Origin: Aurantibacter_A sp039941195
Lineage (GTDB): Bacteria > Bacteroidota > Bacteroidia > Flavobacteriales > Flavobacteriaceae
Direction of reading: 5' to 3'
Length of the DNA stretch: 64,000 nt
Assembly: GCF_039941195.1 (NCBI RefSeq)
Contig: NZ_JBDVFA010000061.1
Coordinates: forward strand, 35,104 to 99,103
The notes below the pieces were generated by a model. It did not search any database, was not told where the DNA came from, and saw nothing but the letters and a program-made list of their open reading frames with translations. Positions 33,300-42,704 of this stretch are shown here, one piece after another. Each line of letters starts with the position of its first letter. The first letter of the stretch is position 1. Position numbers and translations under genes: made by a program.

Positions 33300-34457
33300 A
33301 TGAAAAATTATATAAATATCCTATTGCTTGTTTTTATGAGCACAACAACATTTGCGCAAGAGAATAAACTTTGTCAAGGTCATTATTGGACAGAAGATGA
33401 AGCAAATGCGGTGATGAAGCAATTTAAATCTGAATGGAATGATTTAGAGTCATGGGAAAAAAGACGCGACCGAATAAAACGAGGCATTATTGAAGGGATG
33501 CAGTTAGAGAAAATGCCTAAAATTACGGGTAATTTCAACACTGTTATTCACAGTAAAAGAGAAATGGATGGTTATATAGTAGAAAACATAGCAATAGAGA
33601 GTTTTCCTGGATTTTATGTCTCCGGAAATTTATATAGACCTACCGGAGATAAAGAAAAATATGCTGCCATTTTAAGTCCTCATGGGCATTTGGCTGATAA
33701 ACGCTATACACATTACATTCAAAAAAGAGCTGCAGTATTAGCTCGCATGGGAGCTGTTGTCTTTGCTTACGATATGATAGGTTACGGAGAAAATGATCAG
33801 ACCATTCACAAAATGCCAATAGCACTATTGTTACAAACATATAATAGCCAACGAGTATTAGATTATTTAATCTCTAGACCAGATGTGGATGCTACCAGAA
33901 TAGGAATGACAGGTGGATCTGGTGGTGGAACACAAACCTTCATGTTAACCGCAATAGACCAGAGAATAACAGTTTCAGTACCAGCTGTACAAGTTTCTGC
34001 TCATTTTTTTGGCGGTTGTGTTTGCGAAAGTGGCATGCCTGTTCACCAAAGTAATGACCATCAAACCAATAACGTAGAAATAGCCGCATTATGTGCACCA
34101 CGCCCATTACTGATGATATCTGATGGTGGTGACTGGACAAGTAATACACCTCGTGTCGAATACCCGTATGTACAAAAGGTATATGCACAATATAATGCTG
34201 AGAATAGAGTTGAGAATGTACACCTACCCTTGGAACGTCACGATTATGCGTATTCTAAAAGAGCTGCAGCTTACAATTTTTTGAAACATCATTTAAAGTT
34301 ACCATATAATACACCGTATGATGATGGTTTTGATGAGAGCTACGTAACTATACTTTCAGCTGATGAGTTAAAGGTTTTTGATGCGGTGCACCCAAGACCA
34401 AAAGATGCTTTAATAGGCGAACAAGCGATAATGAAATATTTAAATATTGGATTGTAG
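33300..34457 (+). CDS. secreted alpha/beta-hydrolase, acetylxylan-esterase-like
   Basis: A 385-residue protein with a signal peptide ending near TFAQE (about 20). The nucleophile elbow is MTGGSGGGTQT (Ser near 208). An upstream LSPHGHLADKRYTHYIQKRA supplies the oxyanion region, MISDGGDW the acid, and ERHDYAYSKRAAAYNFLKHH the His. This fits the Abhydrolase_7/acetylxylan-esterase-like group (a family of large secreted esterases in Bacteroidota). No polysaccharide-utilisation genes adjoin it, so the substrate is unknown. Confidence 0.78.
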   Translation: MKNYINILLLVFMSTTTFAQENKLCQGHYWTEDEANAVMKQFKSEWNDLESWEKRRDRIKRGIIEGMQLEKMPKITGNFNTVIHSKREMDGYIVENIAIESFPGFYVSGNLYRPTGDKEKYAAILSPHGHLADKRYTHYIQKRAAVLARMGAVVFAYDMIGYGENDQTIHKMPIALLLQTYNSQRVLDYLISRPDVDATRIGMTGGSGGGTQTFMLTAIDQRITVSVPAVQVSAHFFGGCVCESGMPVHQSNDHQTNNVEIAALCAPRPLLMISDGGDWTSNTPRVEYPYVQKVYAQYNAENRVENVHLPLERHDYAYSKRAAAYNFLKHHLKLPYNTPYDDGFDESYVTILSADELKVFDAVHPRPKDALIGEQAIMKYLNIGL

Positions 34458-34493
34458 TACAATTACTCTATTTTTAAAAAGAATGATTTTAAG

Positions 34494-35696
34494 ATGAATA
34501 TACCAGCAGAGCATAAAGAAGAAAAAGAACGATTAAAGGATTTAGAATCGTACTCCATACTTGATACCATTTCAGAATCTGATTATGATAATATTACGGC
34601 AATCGCTTCTGAAATATGTGGCACGAAAATCTCATTAATAAGTTTAATTGATAAAGACCGACAATGGTTTAAATCTTGCCATAATCTTGATGCCACTGAA
34701 ACTCCAAGAGATTTAGCCTTTTGTGCTCATGCCATAAATGACCCAGACAATGTATTAATAGTGCAAGATGCCAGACAAGATGAACGCTTTCATGACAACC
34801 CTTTAGTTACAGGTGGTCCTGAGGTAATTTTCTACGCTGGTGTTCCATTAATTAGTGATAATGGATTACCTCTCGGCACATTATGTGTTATCGATGATAA
34901 ACCAAAACTTTTAAGTCAAAGTCAAATTCAATCTTTGACTGCTTTGGGTAATCAAGTAATGAATATTTTAAACCTTAGGAAAACTAAAATTTCTTTAGAA
35001 AAAACACAAAAAACCTTAGAAGAGAAAAATCAAGAATTAGAGCGATTCGCATTTTTAGCGGCCCACGATTTAAAATCACCATTAACACATATCAACGGTT
35101 TTTCACAACTACTTATTAAACAATACGGCGATAAGTTAGATGATGATGGTAAAGAAATGCTAAACTTAATGGCTAAGTCTTCCGAAAAATTGAGAACATT
35201 AATTACAGGATTATTAGATTATAGTAGAAGTGAAAGTGTACTCTCTGAAAACAAAATGCAGATAAATCTTGAAGAATTAATTAAAGATATTAATGGTCTT
35301 TTTTCATTTGAAAATAATATGGTTTTGAATTTAAGCACTTTATTAAATGAGGTAAGCACTAATAGAGCTGCGCTAGAACAAGTTTTAATTAATCTTGTAA
35401 CGAACGCTATTAAATATAATGACAAAGAAAAAGTAGAAATTGAAATAGGATTATCCGATACAGATACACACTACAAATTTTATGTAGAAGACAATGGCCC
35501 TGGAATAGCGATTGAAAATCAGAAAAAGATATTTGAAATATTTAATGTTTTTGCCAAAGAAGATAAATTTGGTGTTTCTGGCAATGGAATTGGACTCGCT
35601 ACGGTTAAGAAAATTGTAGAAAAAAGTGGTGGTCAAATTAATGTAAAATCTGAAATTGGTAAAGGAGCTAAATTTATTTTTACAATTGAAAAATAA
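34494..35696 (+). CDS. GAF-domain sensor histidine kinase
   Basis: A 400-residue cytoplasmic kinase with no transmembrane helix. The GAF domain covers about residues 20-155 (AFCAHAINDPDNVLIVQDARQDERF, GVPLISDNGLPLGTLCVID). A coiled coil leads to HisKA with LAAHDLKSPLTHINGFSQLL (phospho-His191). The HATPase domain has NLVTNAIKYND, EDNGPGIAIENQ and GNGIGLATVKKIVE. No response regulator adjoins it, so it is an orphan and may act with a distant regulator. A light or small-molecule signal through the GAF domain is possible. Confidence 0.9.
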   Translation: MNIPAEHKEEKERLKDLESYSILDTISESDYDNITAIASEICGTKISLISLIDKDRQWFKSCHNLDATETPRDLAFCAHAINDPDNVLIVQDARQDERFHDNPLVTGGPEVIFYAGVPLISDNGLPLGTLCVIDDKPKLLSQSQIQSLTALGNQVMNILNLRKTKISLEKTQKTLEEKNQELERFAFLAAHDLKSPLTHINGFSQLLIKQYGDKLDDDGKEMLNLMAKSSEKLRTLITGLLDYSRSESVLSENKMQINLEELIKDINGLFSFENNMVLNLSTLLNEVSTNRAALEQVLINLVTNAIKYNDKEKVEIEIGLSDTDTHYKFYVEDNGPGIAIENQKKIFEIFNVFAKEDKFGVSGNGIGLATVKKIVEKSGGQINVKSEIGKGAKFIFTIEK

Positions 35697-35723
35697 ATAA
35701 AAGATTACCTAATTAACTCCTAA

Positions 35724-36179
35724 TTACTTACAGTCTTCTTTTCGTCTAGTATCAATTAAATAAATAATTTTCCAAAGCTCACTTTCTTGTAACAATTGAA
35801 ATGAATTAACCCCACAATGACTTAATTCACCGTTAATCCAAAATTTATACTTGGTCCAAGCAGTAGCCATTGGGCCATCAATTTGAATAGAATAATCCAT
35901 AATCTTTTCTTCAAACTTCATATTTGAAGGTATTTTAGAAATACTGATAAGAAAATCACTGAAATCATCTGTTTTAATTTTATGACTTCCATCAGGCTCA
36001 TTAATTATGGTTTGAAGTATAATTTGGTCGTTAACTACACTTTTTATTTTAATAGAATCTTGCGCATGAAAGCCTATAAAAAATTCTTCAATTGTTTGTT
36101 GTACCATTAACTCTTCTTTTGTCTGAGCAGAAATTTGTAGACATATAAAAATCGCTATTGTAGAAATAAATTTTTTCAT
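35724..36179 (-). CDS. secreted NTF2-like (DUF4440-type) protein
   Basis: A 151-residue protein with a signal peptide (about 1-18, ICLQISAQ). The rest fits an NTF2/SnoaL-like cone fold: the helix EELMVQQTIEEFFIGFHAQDS, then DFSDFLISISK, then IDGPMATAWTKYKFWINGELSHCGVNSFQL. Such proteins are often periplasmic with an unknown ligand. It converges on the GAF kinase gene with a 27-base gap and is divergent from panB. Confidence 0.72.
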   Translation of the reverse strand: MKKFISTIAIFICLQISAQTKEELMVQQTIEEFFIGFHAQDSIKIKSVVNDQIILQTIINEPDGSHKIKTDDFSDFLISISKIPSNMKFEEKIMDYSIQIDGPMATAWTKYKFWINGELSHCGVNSFQLLQESELWKIIYLIDTRRKEDCK

Positions 36180-36275
36180 TCTTAGTTAGTTTAATATCAA
36201 CCAAAAATAACAGAATAATACAAACCCCTAAATCTTTAACTTTTTACCTATTTTTATCCCTCTAAAAAAAACTTA

Positions 36276-37094
36276 ATGTCAACTGCAAAAAAAGAATACA
36301 AAAGAGTAACCGTTAAATCATTAATTGAAATGAAACAGCAAGGAGAAAAAATCTCCATGCTTACTGCTTACGATTATTCGATGGCCAAAATTGTTGATTC
36401 AGCAGGGGTCGATGTAATTTTGGTTGGCGATTCTGCCAGTAATGTTATGGCGGGCCATGAAACAACCCTGCCAATTACATTAGATCAAATGATTTACCAT
36501 GCCACATCGGTAATAAGAGCTGTTAAAAGGGCCTTAGTAGTGGTCGATATTCCTTTCGGGAGTTATCAAAGTGACCCCAAAGAAGCGCTACGTTCTGCAA
36601 TTCGAATTATGAAAGAAAGCGGAGCACATGCTGTTAAATTAGAAGGTGGTATTGAAATTAAAGAATCAGTAAAACGAATATTAAATGCAGGAATTCCAGT
36701 AATGGGACATTTAGGTTTAACACCACAAGCCATTTATAAATTTGGTACTTACGCAGTTAGAGCCAAAGAAAAAGATGAAGCTGAAAAGTTAATAGAAGAT
36801 GCAAAATTATTGGAGAGACTCGGTTGCTTTAGCATTGTTCTAGAAAAAATACCAGCGAATTTAACCAAGAAAGTTTCGGAAAGCATATCCATTCCAACAA
36901 TAGGCATTGGTGGAGGAAAACACGCCGATGGTCAAGTGCTGGTAATACACGACTTATTAGGGATGACCCATGAATTTAATCCTCGTTTTTTAAGACGCTA
37001 CATGAATTTATATGAAGATATGGGTAATGCTATTGCACAATATGTGGGCGATGTAAAAAGCAAAAATTTTCCGAATGACGAAGAACAATATTAA
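36276..37094 (+). CDS. panB: 3-methyl-2-oxobutanoate hydroxymethyltransferase
   Basis: PanB makes ketopantoate, the first committed step of pantothenate and CoA synthesis. The protein has 272 residues. Motifs are MLTAYDYSMAKIVDSAG, LVGDSASNVMAGHETTLPITLD (magnesium and substrate site), KLEGGIEIKES, GHLGLTPQA and PTIGIGGGKHADGQVLVIHDLLG. The panC and panD genes are not adjacent. An 84-base gap separates it from lspA. Confidence 0.95.
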   Translation: MSTAKKEYKRVTVKSLIEMKQQGEKISMLTAYDYSMAKIVDSAGVDVILVGDSASNVMAGHETTLPITLDQMIYHATSVIRAVKRALVVVDIPFGSYQSDPKEALRSAIRIMKESGAHAVKLEGGIEIKESVKRILNAGIPVMGHLGLTPQAIYKFGTYAVRAKEKDEAEKLIEDAKLLERLGCFSIVLEKIPANLTKKVSESISIPTIGIGGGKHADGQVLVIHDLLGMTHEFNPRFLRRYMNLYEDMGNAIAQYVGDVKSKNFPNDEEQY

Positions 37095-37178
37095 GCTACC
37101 AATAAATTCAATAAAATTACTTTCAATTAGTAAAGTCTAAAATACTCCAAAAATTGTCTTTTTCATAAAAAATACATA

Positions 37179-37676
37179 ATGCGTTCAAATTCCGTTTTAC
37201 GAAATGTGCTAATAATTACTTTGGTATTATTAAATATTGGTTGTGATCAAATTTCGAAAGACGTAGTTCGAAAAAATGTTGAGTCAAGTGAGTATATTCA
37301 AATTATAGGAGATAATTTTATTTTAACAAATGTTGAAAATACCGGAGCCATGTTAGGTTTTGGCAGCAACCTCTCCCCTATCTTAAAAATGATTTTTTTG
37401 CAAGCTTTACCCGTTTTTGTATTACTAATTTTACTTTTCAGAATTCTAAGAAAAAGGGAATTAGACAAATTTATGGCCTTGGCTTTTGCATGTGTTATTG
37501 GTGGTGGCATAGGTAATCTTATAGACCGAATTGCACATGGATCAGTCACTGATTTCTTTTTTGTTGAAATTGGTATTTTTAAAACTGGCATATTTAATAT
37601 GGCTGATGTATCAGTAACTTTTGGGGTACTATTAATTTTGGTTTTAACACTAATTACTAAAAAACAAATACTTTAA
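37179..37676 (+). CDS. lspA: lipoprotein signal peptidase (SPase II)
   Basis: LspA cuts the signal peptide from lipoproteins, of which this window encodes at least nine. The 165-residue protein has four hydrophobic helices. CDQISK near the first helix and NTGAMLGFGS are conserved. The catalytic Asp pair is Asp116 (GNLIDRIAHGSVTDF) and Asp143 (FNMADVSVTFG). The FNMAD form in place of FNLAD is a mild variation. The next gene starts two bases after the stop codon, so lspA and the pseudouridine synthase are one transcript, a common order in Bacteroidota. Confidence 0.95.
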   Translation: MRSNSVLRNVLIITLVLLNIGCDQISKDVVRKNVESSEYIQIIGDNFILTNVENTGAMLGFGSNLSPILKMIFLQALPVFVLLILLFRILRKRELDKFMALAFACVIGGGIGNLIDRIAHGSVTDFFFVEIGIFKTGIFNMADVSVTFGVLLILVLTLITKKQIL

Positions 37677-37678
37677 CG

Positions 37679-38374
37679 ATGCAAAAACTACTATCTTCTG
37701 CATCTAATCTACAAGTACTTTACGAGGACAATCATTTAATTGTAGTAAATAAAAGGCCAGGTGACATTGTACAAGGTGATAAAACCGGAGATACTCCATT
37801 GAGTGATGTAGTTAAGGATTACATTAAAATAAAATATAATAAACCAGGTGCTGTTTATTTAGGTGTTGTACACCGTTTAGACAGACCTACATCGGGTATT
37901 ATAGTTTTTGCACGAACTTCGAAAGCTTTAACTAGAATGAACAAACTTTTCGCTGAAAAAACTGCAAAAAAAACTTATTGGGCGGTTGTTAAAAATAATC
38001 CACCTAAACAAAAAGACAGCCTAGTTCATTGGTTAAAAAGAAACCCAAAACAAAATAAATCGTATGCTCACATTAAAGAAGTTAATGAGAGCAAAAAAGC
38101 TATTTTGGATTATCTAGTATTAAAAAAACTAGATAACTTTTATCTTCTCGAAATTGATTTACACACGGGCAGACATCATCAAATTCGTGCACAATTGGCT
38201 GCAATTGGTTGTACTATCAAGGGCGATTTAAAGTACGGTGCCGACCGAAGTAATAAAAATGGTAGTATTCATTTACATGCGCGTGCCCTATCTTTTATTC
38301 ATCCGGTAAAAAAAGAACCCTTACAAATTTTAGCTCCACCACCTAACGATTCAGTTTGGAATGCTTGTTGCTAG
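37679..38374 (+). CDS. RluA-family RNA pseudouridine synthase
   Basis: A 231-residue protein. The catalytic motif is HRLDRPTSGIIVFARTS with Asp68. The C-terminal KKLDNFYLLEIDLHTGRHHQIRAQLAAIG is the family's second conserved block. It lacks the N-terminal S4 domain that RluC/RluD carry, so it is a short RluA-like form. It modifies uridine in rRNA or tRNA, but the site cannot be told. It is coupled to lspA by a two-base gap. Confidence 0.9.
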   Translation: MQKLLSSASNLQVLYEDNHLIVVNKRPGDIVQGDKTGDTPLSDVVKDYIKIKYNKPGAVYLGVVHRLDRPTSGIIVFARTSKALTRMNKLFAEKTAKKTYWAVVKNNPPKQKDSLVHWLKRNPKQNKSYAHIKEVNESKKAILDYLVLKKLDNFYLLEIDLHTGRHHQIRAQLAAIGCTIKGDLKYGADRSNKNGSIHLHARALSFIHPVKKEPLQILAPPPNDSVWNACC

Positions 38375-38425
38375 GTATCTATTAGACACGTTTTCATATA
38401 TTTAACGAACTAAAAACACTATACC

Positions 38426-38965
38426 ATGATTAAGCGAGCACTTTTAATTCTAAGTTTTATTGCTGTTACTTCTTGCGGAACTTATAATTCCATTGATACT
38501 TTTTACGAGAAGCATAAAAATGATAATCACGTAACTGCAGTACGAGTTCCTCATTTTATGCTATCCATGCTAGGAAATATATCTCCCGAAATGAACTCCT
38601 TAATTGGGAGTACAAAAGATTTGCGCTATATGCAATTTCCGAGCGCTACAGCCGAACGAACAGAATTTCTTAATAATCAAATGAATGGCATCACAGGAAA
38701 TTCATTTATAGAAGTTTATCGAAAAAATAATGAGCTAAAGCGCAATGTAGTTTCGATACGAGAAAAACGCGATGCGGTTAAAGAAATATTAATTTACAAC
38801 AACAATACAGCTACTGGTTCTTTCTTATATTTTAATGGAAATTTCGACCCTGTAAAGGTAAGAGAAATGGCCAAAAACGAAGAGTTTCAAAAATTAGGTG
38901 ATGGCCTTATAAGTCAATTCGGAATGGAAACACCAGGTATAAATCAAGAAAAGACGGATAATTAA
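38426..38965 (+). CDS. DUF4252-family lipoprotein
   Basis: A 179-residue protein with a lipobox ending at Cys17 (IAVTSC). The mature part has helical blocks typical of DUF4252 (FYEKHKNDNHVTAVRVPHFMLSMLG, LRYMQFPSATAERTEFLNNQMN, ILIYNNNTATGSFLYFNGNFDPVKVREMAKN). The family is found in Bacteroidota, often beside ECF sigma factors. No sigma factor is next to it here. Its stop codon overlaps that of the EamA transporter gene by four bases (TTAA). Confidence 0.8.
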   Translation: MIKRALLILSFIAVTSCGTYNSIDTFYEKHKNDNHVTAVRVPHFMLSMLGNISPEMNSLIGSTKDLRYMQFPSATAERTEFLNNQMNGITGNSFIEVYRKNNELKRNVVSIREKRDAVKEILIYNNNTATGSFLYFNGNFDPVKVREMAKNEEFQKLGDGLISQFGMETPGINQEKTDN

Positions 38966-39834
38966 ATCAGCGCTTTTTTTCGAGTACGCAAACTTTCTAT
39001 TATCACTGAAGTTAATATTAATGCACCTCCAAAAATAGTTGTTAACGTTGGAATTTCAGATAGAAAAAGAGCGCCTAAAATAATTCCGTATACCGGTTGA
39101 ATACTACTTAATATACTCGCAGTAGTAATTGAAAAGTGCTTAAAACTATTTAAAAACATTGTATGCCCAATGGCTGTTGTCAATAATGCCAGAGCCAATA
39201 AGCCCTTCCATTGGGTAATAACAGTCTCAAATTCAACAAAAAACAAGGCTGGTATTAATAGAAAGCCACTAACACCCATTTGGTAACACATTAAAAAGGA
39301 GCCATTGTATTTCTGCACTTTAGATTTCATTAAAATATTTCTGAGGGCATATAATAACGCTGCAACAATACCAAAAATTACTGCAATTGAATACGAATTA
39401 TCCAAACTAAAATTAGGCACTAAAAAGTAAATTCCGAATAATAGTAAACCACCTAAAAGCAAATGAACTTTCTGAAATTTTGTTTTCAGTATTATAGGCT
39501 CCAAAAAAGAAGTTATCACCGGGTAGGTGAATAAAGATAGCATAGCAATAGCAACGTTAGAATATTGCAAGGCATAAAAATAAGTAACAAAATGGGCTCC
39601 CATTAAAACGGAACTAACAAATAATTGTAGGCGGTCTTCTTTATGAATTTTTAAAGAAATTTTTCGCCATCTACAATAAACATATAACAAAGCAAAAGCC
39701 AATAAAGTACGCAGGCAAATGGTAACTGTTACAGGTAGTGCAATATATCTTCCTAAAACTCCAGAAGTACTACCGAATACCATGGCAACGTTTAATTCCA
39801 ATAAATGTCTTGTATGTAATTTTGAGTTTTTCAA
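38962..39834 (-). CDS. EamA-type drug/metabolite transporter
   Basis: A 290-residue membrane protein with about ten hydrophobic helices in two EamA repeats (AMVFGSTSGVLGRYIALPVTV in the first; GIVAALLYALRNILMKSKVQKYN opens the second). The C-terminus is basic (SLRTRKKALI). DMT transporters export amino acids, nucleosides or drugs. The start is TTG at 39834, since there is no ATG before residue 18. It begins six bases after the upstream helical-repeat gene, so the two form a transcript. Confidence 0.87.
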   Translation of the reverse strand: MKNSKLHTRHLLELNVAMVFGSTSGVLGRYIALPVTVTICLRTLLAFALLYVYCRWRKISLKIHKEDRLQLFVSSVLMGAHFVTYFYALQYSNVAIAMLSLFTYPVITSFLEPIILKTKFQKVHLLLGGLLLFGIYFLVPNFSLDNSYSIAVIFGIVAALLYALRNILMKSKVQKYNGSFLMCYQMGVSGFLLIPALFFVEFETVITQWKGLLALALLTTAIGHTMFLNSFKHFSITTASILSSIQPVYGIILGALFLSEIPTLTTIFGGALILTSVIIESLRTRKKALI

Positions 39835-39840
39835 AAGTAT

Positions 39841-41385
39841 TTATCGCGTAAGCATTTTGGCTTTTTGTTGTATAATTTGTGCCACAGGTTTATTTTGCAA
39901 ATGACTTTCTAACCAAGAAATAATATCCAAATATAAAAATGGTCTCTTCTCATACGGATGATCCTCATATTTTTTTAATTCTTTATGCAGTTTTTCAAAT
40001 TCATTACGTAATTCATGAGGGTAAATATTTCTAAGATTTCTTAAAAAATTCAACATCTCCTTTTGTACGGCATGCATATCATTCATTTTCAACAAAAACT
40101 TGTAGGTGCTTTTTAATTGAACTTCTAAATGATAATCCATACCTGCCTCATAATGAGCCACTAAACTTAAAACTCTTGCAAAGCACATTAAATCTTCGCG
40201 CATTTTAAGATTCTTATTTTTGATGATTTTATTTAGATATAAAATGCAGTTTTTGTTATCTGCATTTCCAAAATAAAGCGAAGCAATTTTATAGTATAAG
40301 ACCATAATATGATGGGCATCTATACGATCTTTATGCTTGTTTATTCCATACTCAATAATTCGCACGAGATACAGTCCTTTTTTAAAAGTTCCTTCCATAA
40401 AATGCAAATTCAATTTGTGAGAATTAACATAGAGAAAAACCAAGGATGAAATATTATCATTTTTAGGAAAGCTTTTTTCTGAAACCTTACTTTCTAAATC
40501 TTCTAATGTTTGCTTAAATTGAGAGCTATATTTTACATTGAATAAAGATTCAAGTAGATAGTTATTTCCTTTTAAGAAAAAAACAGGATGCATTTCAATC
40601 ATATCGGGTCGCTCATCAAAAAGGTCCACCCATTTTCTAGCATATTTATAACAAGAAAGAAAGTCTTGAGTTAAGAAACTATACCACAAATACGACTTGT
40701 ACAACCATAATTTTTCACGAAAACCAAGTCTATCAATATCATAATCTGGCAGTTGTTTTTCAAAATATTTTTTAACTCTTTGGTAATCATCATCGCTACG
40801 AACGTAGCCAACCTTTAACATCCAACCATATAATTGTAAAGACAGGTTAGACAATTTGCTAGTCATAACATTCTGTGCAGACAAATCTTTTGCTTGCACT
40901 GCCAATTCATCAGCGCGATCCGGAATACTTCTGGTTATAAATTGCGTTTCAATTATCTTCTCAAGTTCAACAATTTCATAGGCAATATTCTTTTCCTCAT
41001 TCTCAATTGCAATATTTTTTGCTTTATCAAGAATTTTTAAGCTTTGCTTATACAATCCTTTTTGATATAAAATTGTTGCAAAATCTAGTTGTTCTCTAAT
41101 TTGTACACGAATATTTTGATTAACCGGATTTAAACGAAGACTCACAAGAATTTGCTTGTACAGGTGTGCTTTTAAGTTAGAAAGTTGGGCTTTTTTTACA
41201 ATGCCACTTTCTAAAATAGCAGTTTCATTATAGCTCCTTAGCTTGTCTAAAAGTATAAAAAGTGATAAAAATTTGGCATCAGTATTAACACCTAATCGAC
41301 CAACATAAAGCTTGAACTGTCGCTTTTCTGATTTAGAAAGCGATTTCACCAGAACAAATAATGCATCTTTGTGCGTATTTGTCAT
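39841..41385 (-). CDS. helical-repeat protein of unknown function
   Basis: A 514-residue soluble protein with no signal peptide. Nearly all of it looks alpha-helical with repeated hydrophobic spacing (for example LYQKGLYKQSLKILDKAKNI, which is TPR-like, and LYKSYLWYSFLTQDFLSCYKY). It has many Tyr, Leu and Lys and no enzyme motif. It probably forms a superhelical scaffold. A minus-strand TACTTTTG (41442-41435) fits the -7 element about 50 bases upstream. It is co-transcribed with the EamA transporter. Confidence 0.7.
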   Translation of the reverse strand: MTNTHKDALFVLVKSLSKSEKRQFKLYVGRLGVNTDAKFLSLFILLDKLRSYNETAILESGIVKKAQLSNLKAHLYKQILVSLRLNPVNQNIRVQIREQLDFATILYQKGLYKQSLKILDKAKNIAIENEEKNIAYEIVELEKIIETQFITRSIPDRADELAVQAKDLSAQNVMTSKLSNLSLQLYGWMLKVGYVRSDDDYQRVKKYFEKQLPDYDIDRLGFREKLWLYKSYLWYSFLTQDFLSCYKYARKWVDLFDERPDMIEMHPVFFLKGNNYLLESLFNVKYSSQFKQTLEDLESKVSEKSFPKNDNISSLVFLYVNSHKLNLHFMEGTFKKGLYLVRIIEYGINKHKDRIDAHHIMVLYYKIASLYFGNADNKNCILYLNKIIKNKNLKMREDLMCFARVLSLVAHYEAGMDYHLEVQLKSTYKFLLKMNDMHAVQKEMLNFLRNLRNIYPHELRNEFEKLHKELKKYEDHPYEKRPFLYLDIISWLESHLQNKPVAQIIQQKAKMLTR

Positions 41386-41531
41386 CGTAAAAAATAAGGG
41401 TTAAACAATTGTTTTACAGTATTTTAAACAACACCAAAAGTACATCGGCATTGTAAAAGTGAGACTTAAATAGTAATCTTTTCGCCTAAGGGCCATATAT
41501 TCGTATAGTCCCGCTAAACTACACAAATATA

Positions 41532-42704
41532 ATGAGCAAAGATATAGTACAAATTTTTGACACAACATTACGCGACGGAGAGCAAGTCCCAGGTTGTAAA
41601 CTTGACACTACTCAAAAGTTGGTAATTGCCGAAAGGTTAGAAACTATGGGCGTCGATATTATTGAAGCCGGCTTCCCAATTTCTAGTCCTGGCGATTTTA
41701 AATCGGTAAATGAAATAGCAAAATTAGTTAAGAATGCTACTGTTTGTGGTTTAACTAGAGCTGTTAAAAAAGATATCGAAGTTGCTGCTGAAGCATTAAA
41801 ACCTGCTGTTAGACCAAGAATTCATACGGGTATTGGCACTTCAGAATCACATATAAAACATAAGTTCAATTCAAACAAAGACGCAATAATTGAACGTGCA
41901 GTTGCTGCTGTTAGCCATGCAAAAAACTTTGTTGATGATGTTGAATTTTATGCTGAAGATGCTGGCAGAACTGATAATGCATTTTTAGCTCAAGTTTGTG
42001 AAGCTGTTATTAAAGCAGGGGCTACCGTATTAAATATACCTGATACTACAGGATATTGTTTACCATCTGAATACGGAGAAAAAATAAAATATTTAAAAGA
42101 AAACGTAAAAGGAATTGAGAAAGCTATACTTTCTTGCCATTGTCATAACGATTTAGGTTTGGCTACTGCAAATTCTATCGCGGGTGCTATAAATGGTGCA
42201 CGACAAATAGAATGTACTATTAATGGCATTGGAGAGCGTGCAGGCAATACTAGTTTGGAAGAAGTTGTAATGGTGATGCGTCAGCATCCTACATTAAATA
42301 TAGACACAAACATAGATAGTAGACTTTTATATAGCACAAGCCAAATGGTTTCCCAAAAAATGGGGATGATAGTTCAACCCAATAAAGCTATTGTTGGTTC
42401 AAATGCATTTGCACATAGTTCTGGTATTCACCAAGATGGTGTAATCAAAAACAGAGAAACCTATGAGATTATTAATCCGGAAGATGTTGGAGTTAATGAA
42501 TCTTCAATTGTTTTAACTGCTAGAAGTGGTAGAGCCGCCCTAGCCTACAGAGCGAAAAAAGTTGGATATGAATTAACCAAACTTCAATTAGATGAAGTTT
42601 ATCAGGAATTCTTAAAATATGCGGATTCTAAAAAAGAAGTAATAGACACAGATATTCATGAAATAATTACCTCCTCAAAGGTAAATATTGAAAGCATTGC
42701 ATAA
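41532..42704 (+). CDS. leuA: 2-isopropylmalate synthase, short form
   Basis: LeuA condenses 2-oxoisovalerate with acetyl-CoA in leucine synthesis. The 390-residue protein holds the HMGL-like TIM barrel. DTTLRDGEQVPG (about 10-21) gives the first metal/catalytic residues, SCHCHNDLGLATANS the metal His pair and GIGERAGNTSLEEVVM the acid region. The C-terminal regulatory (LeuA dimer) domain seen in 500-residue enzymes is absent, so leucine feedback through that domain is not expected. Homologous condensing enzymes (homocitrate, citramalate) cannot be fully excluded. Its stop codon overlaps the leuB start by one base (TAATG). Confidence 0.85.
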   Translation: MSKDIVQIFDTTLRDGEQVPGCKLDTTQKLVIAERLETMGVDIIEAGFPISSPGDFKSVNEIAKLVKNATVCGLTRAVKKDIEVAAEALKPAVRPRIHTGIGTSESHIKHKFNSNKDAIIERAVAAVSHAKNFVDDVEFYAEDAGRTDNAFLAQVCEAVIKAGATVLNIPDTTGYCLPSEYGEKIKYLKENVKGIEKAILSCHCHNDLGLATANSIAGAINGARQIECTINGIGERAGNTSLEEVVMVMRQHPTLNIDTNIDSRLLYSTSQMVSQKMGMIVQPNKAIVGSNAFAHSSGIHQDGVIKNRETYEIINPEDVGVNESSIVLTARSGRAALAYRAKKVGYELTKLQLDEVYQEFLKYADSKKEVIDTDIHEIITSSKVNIESIA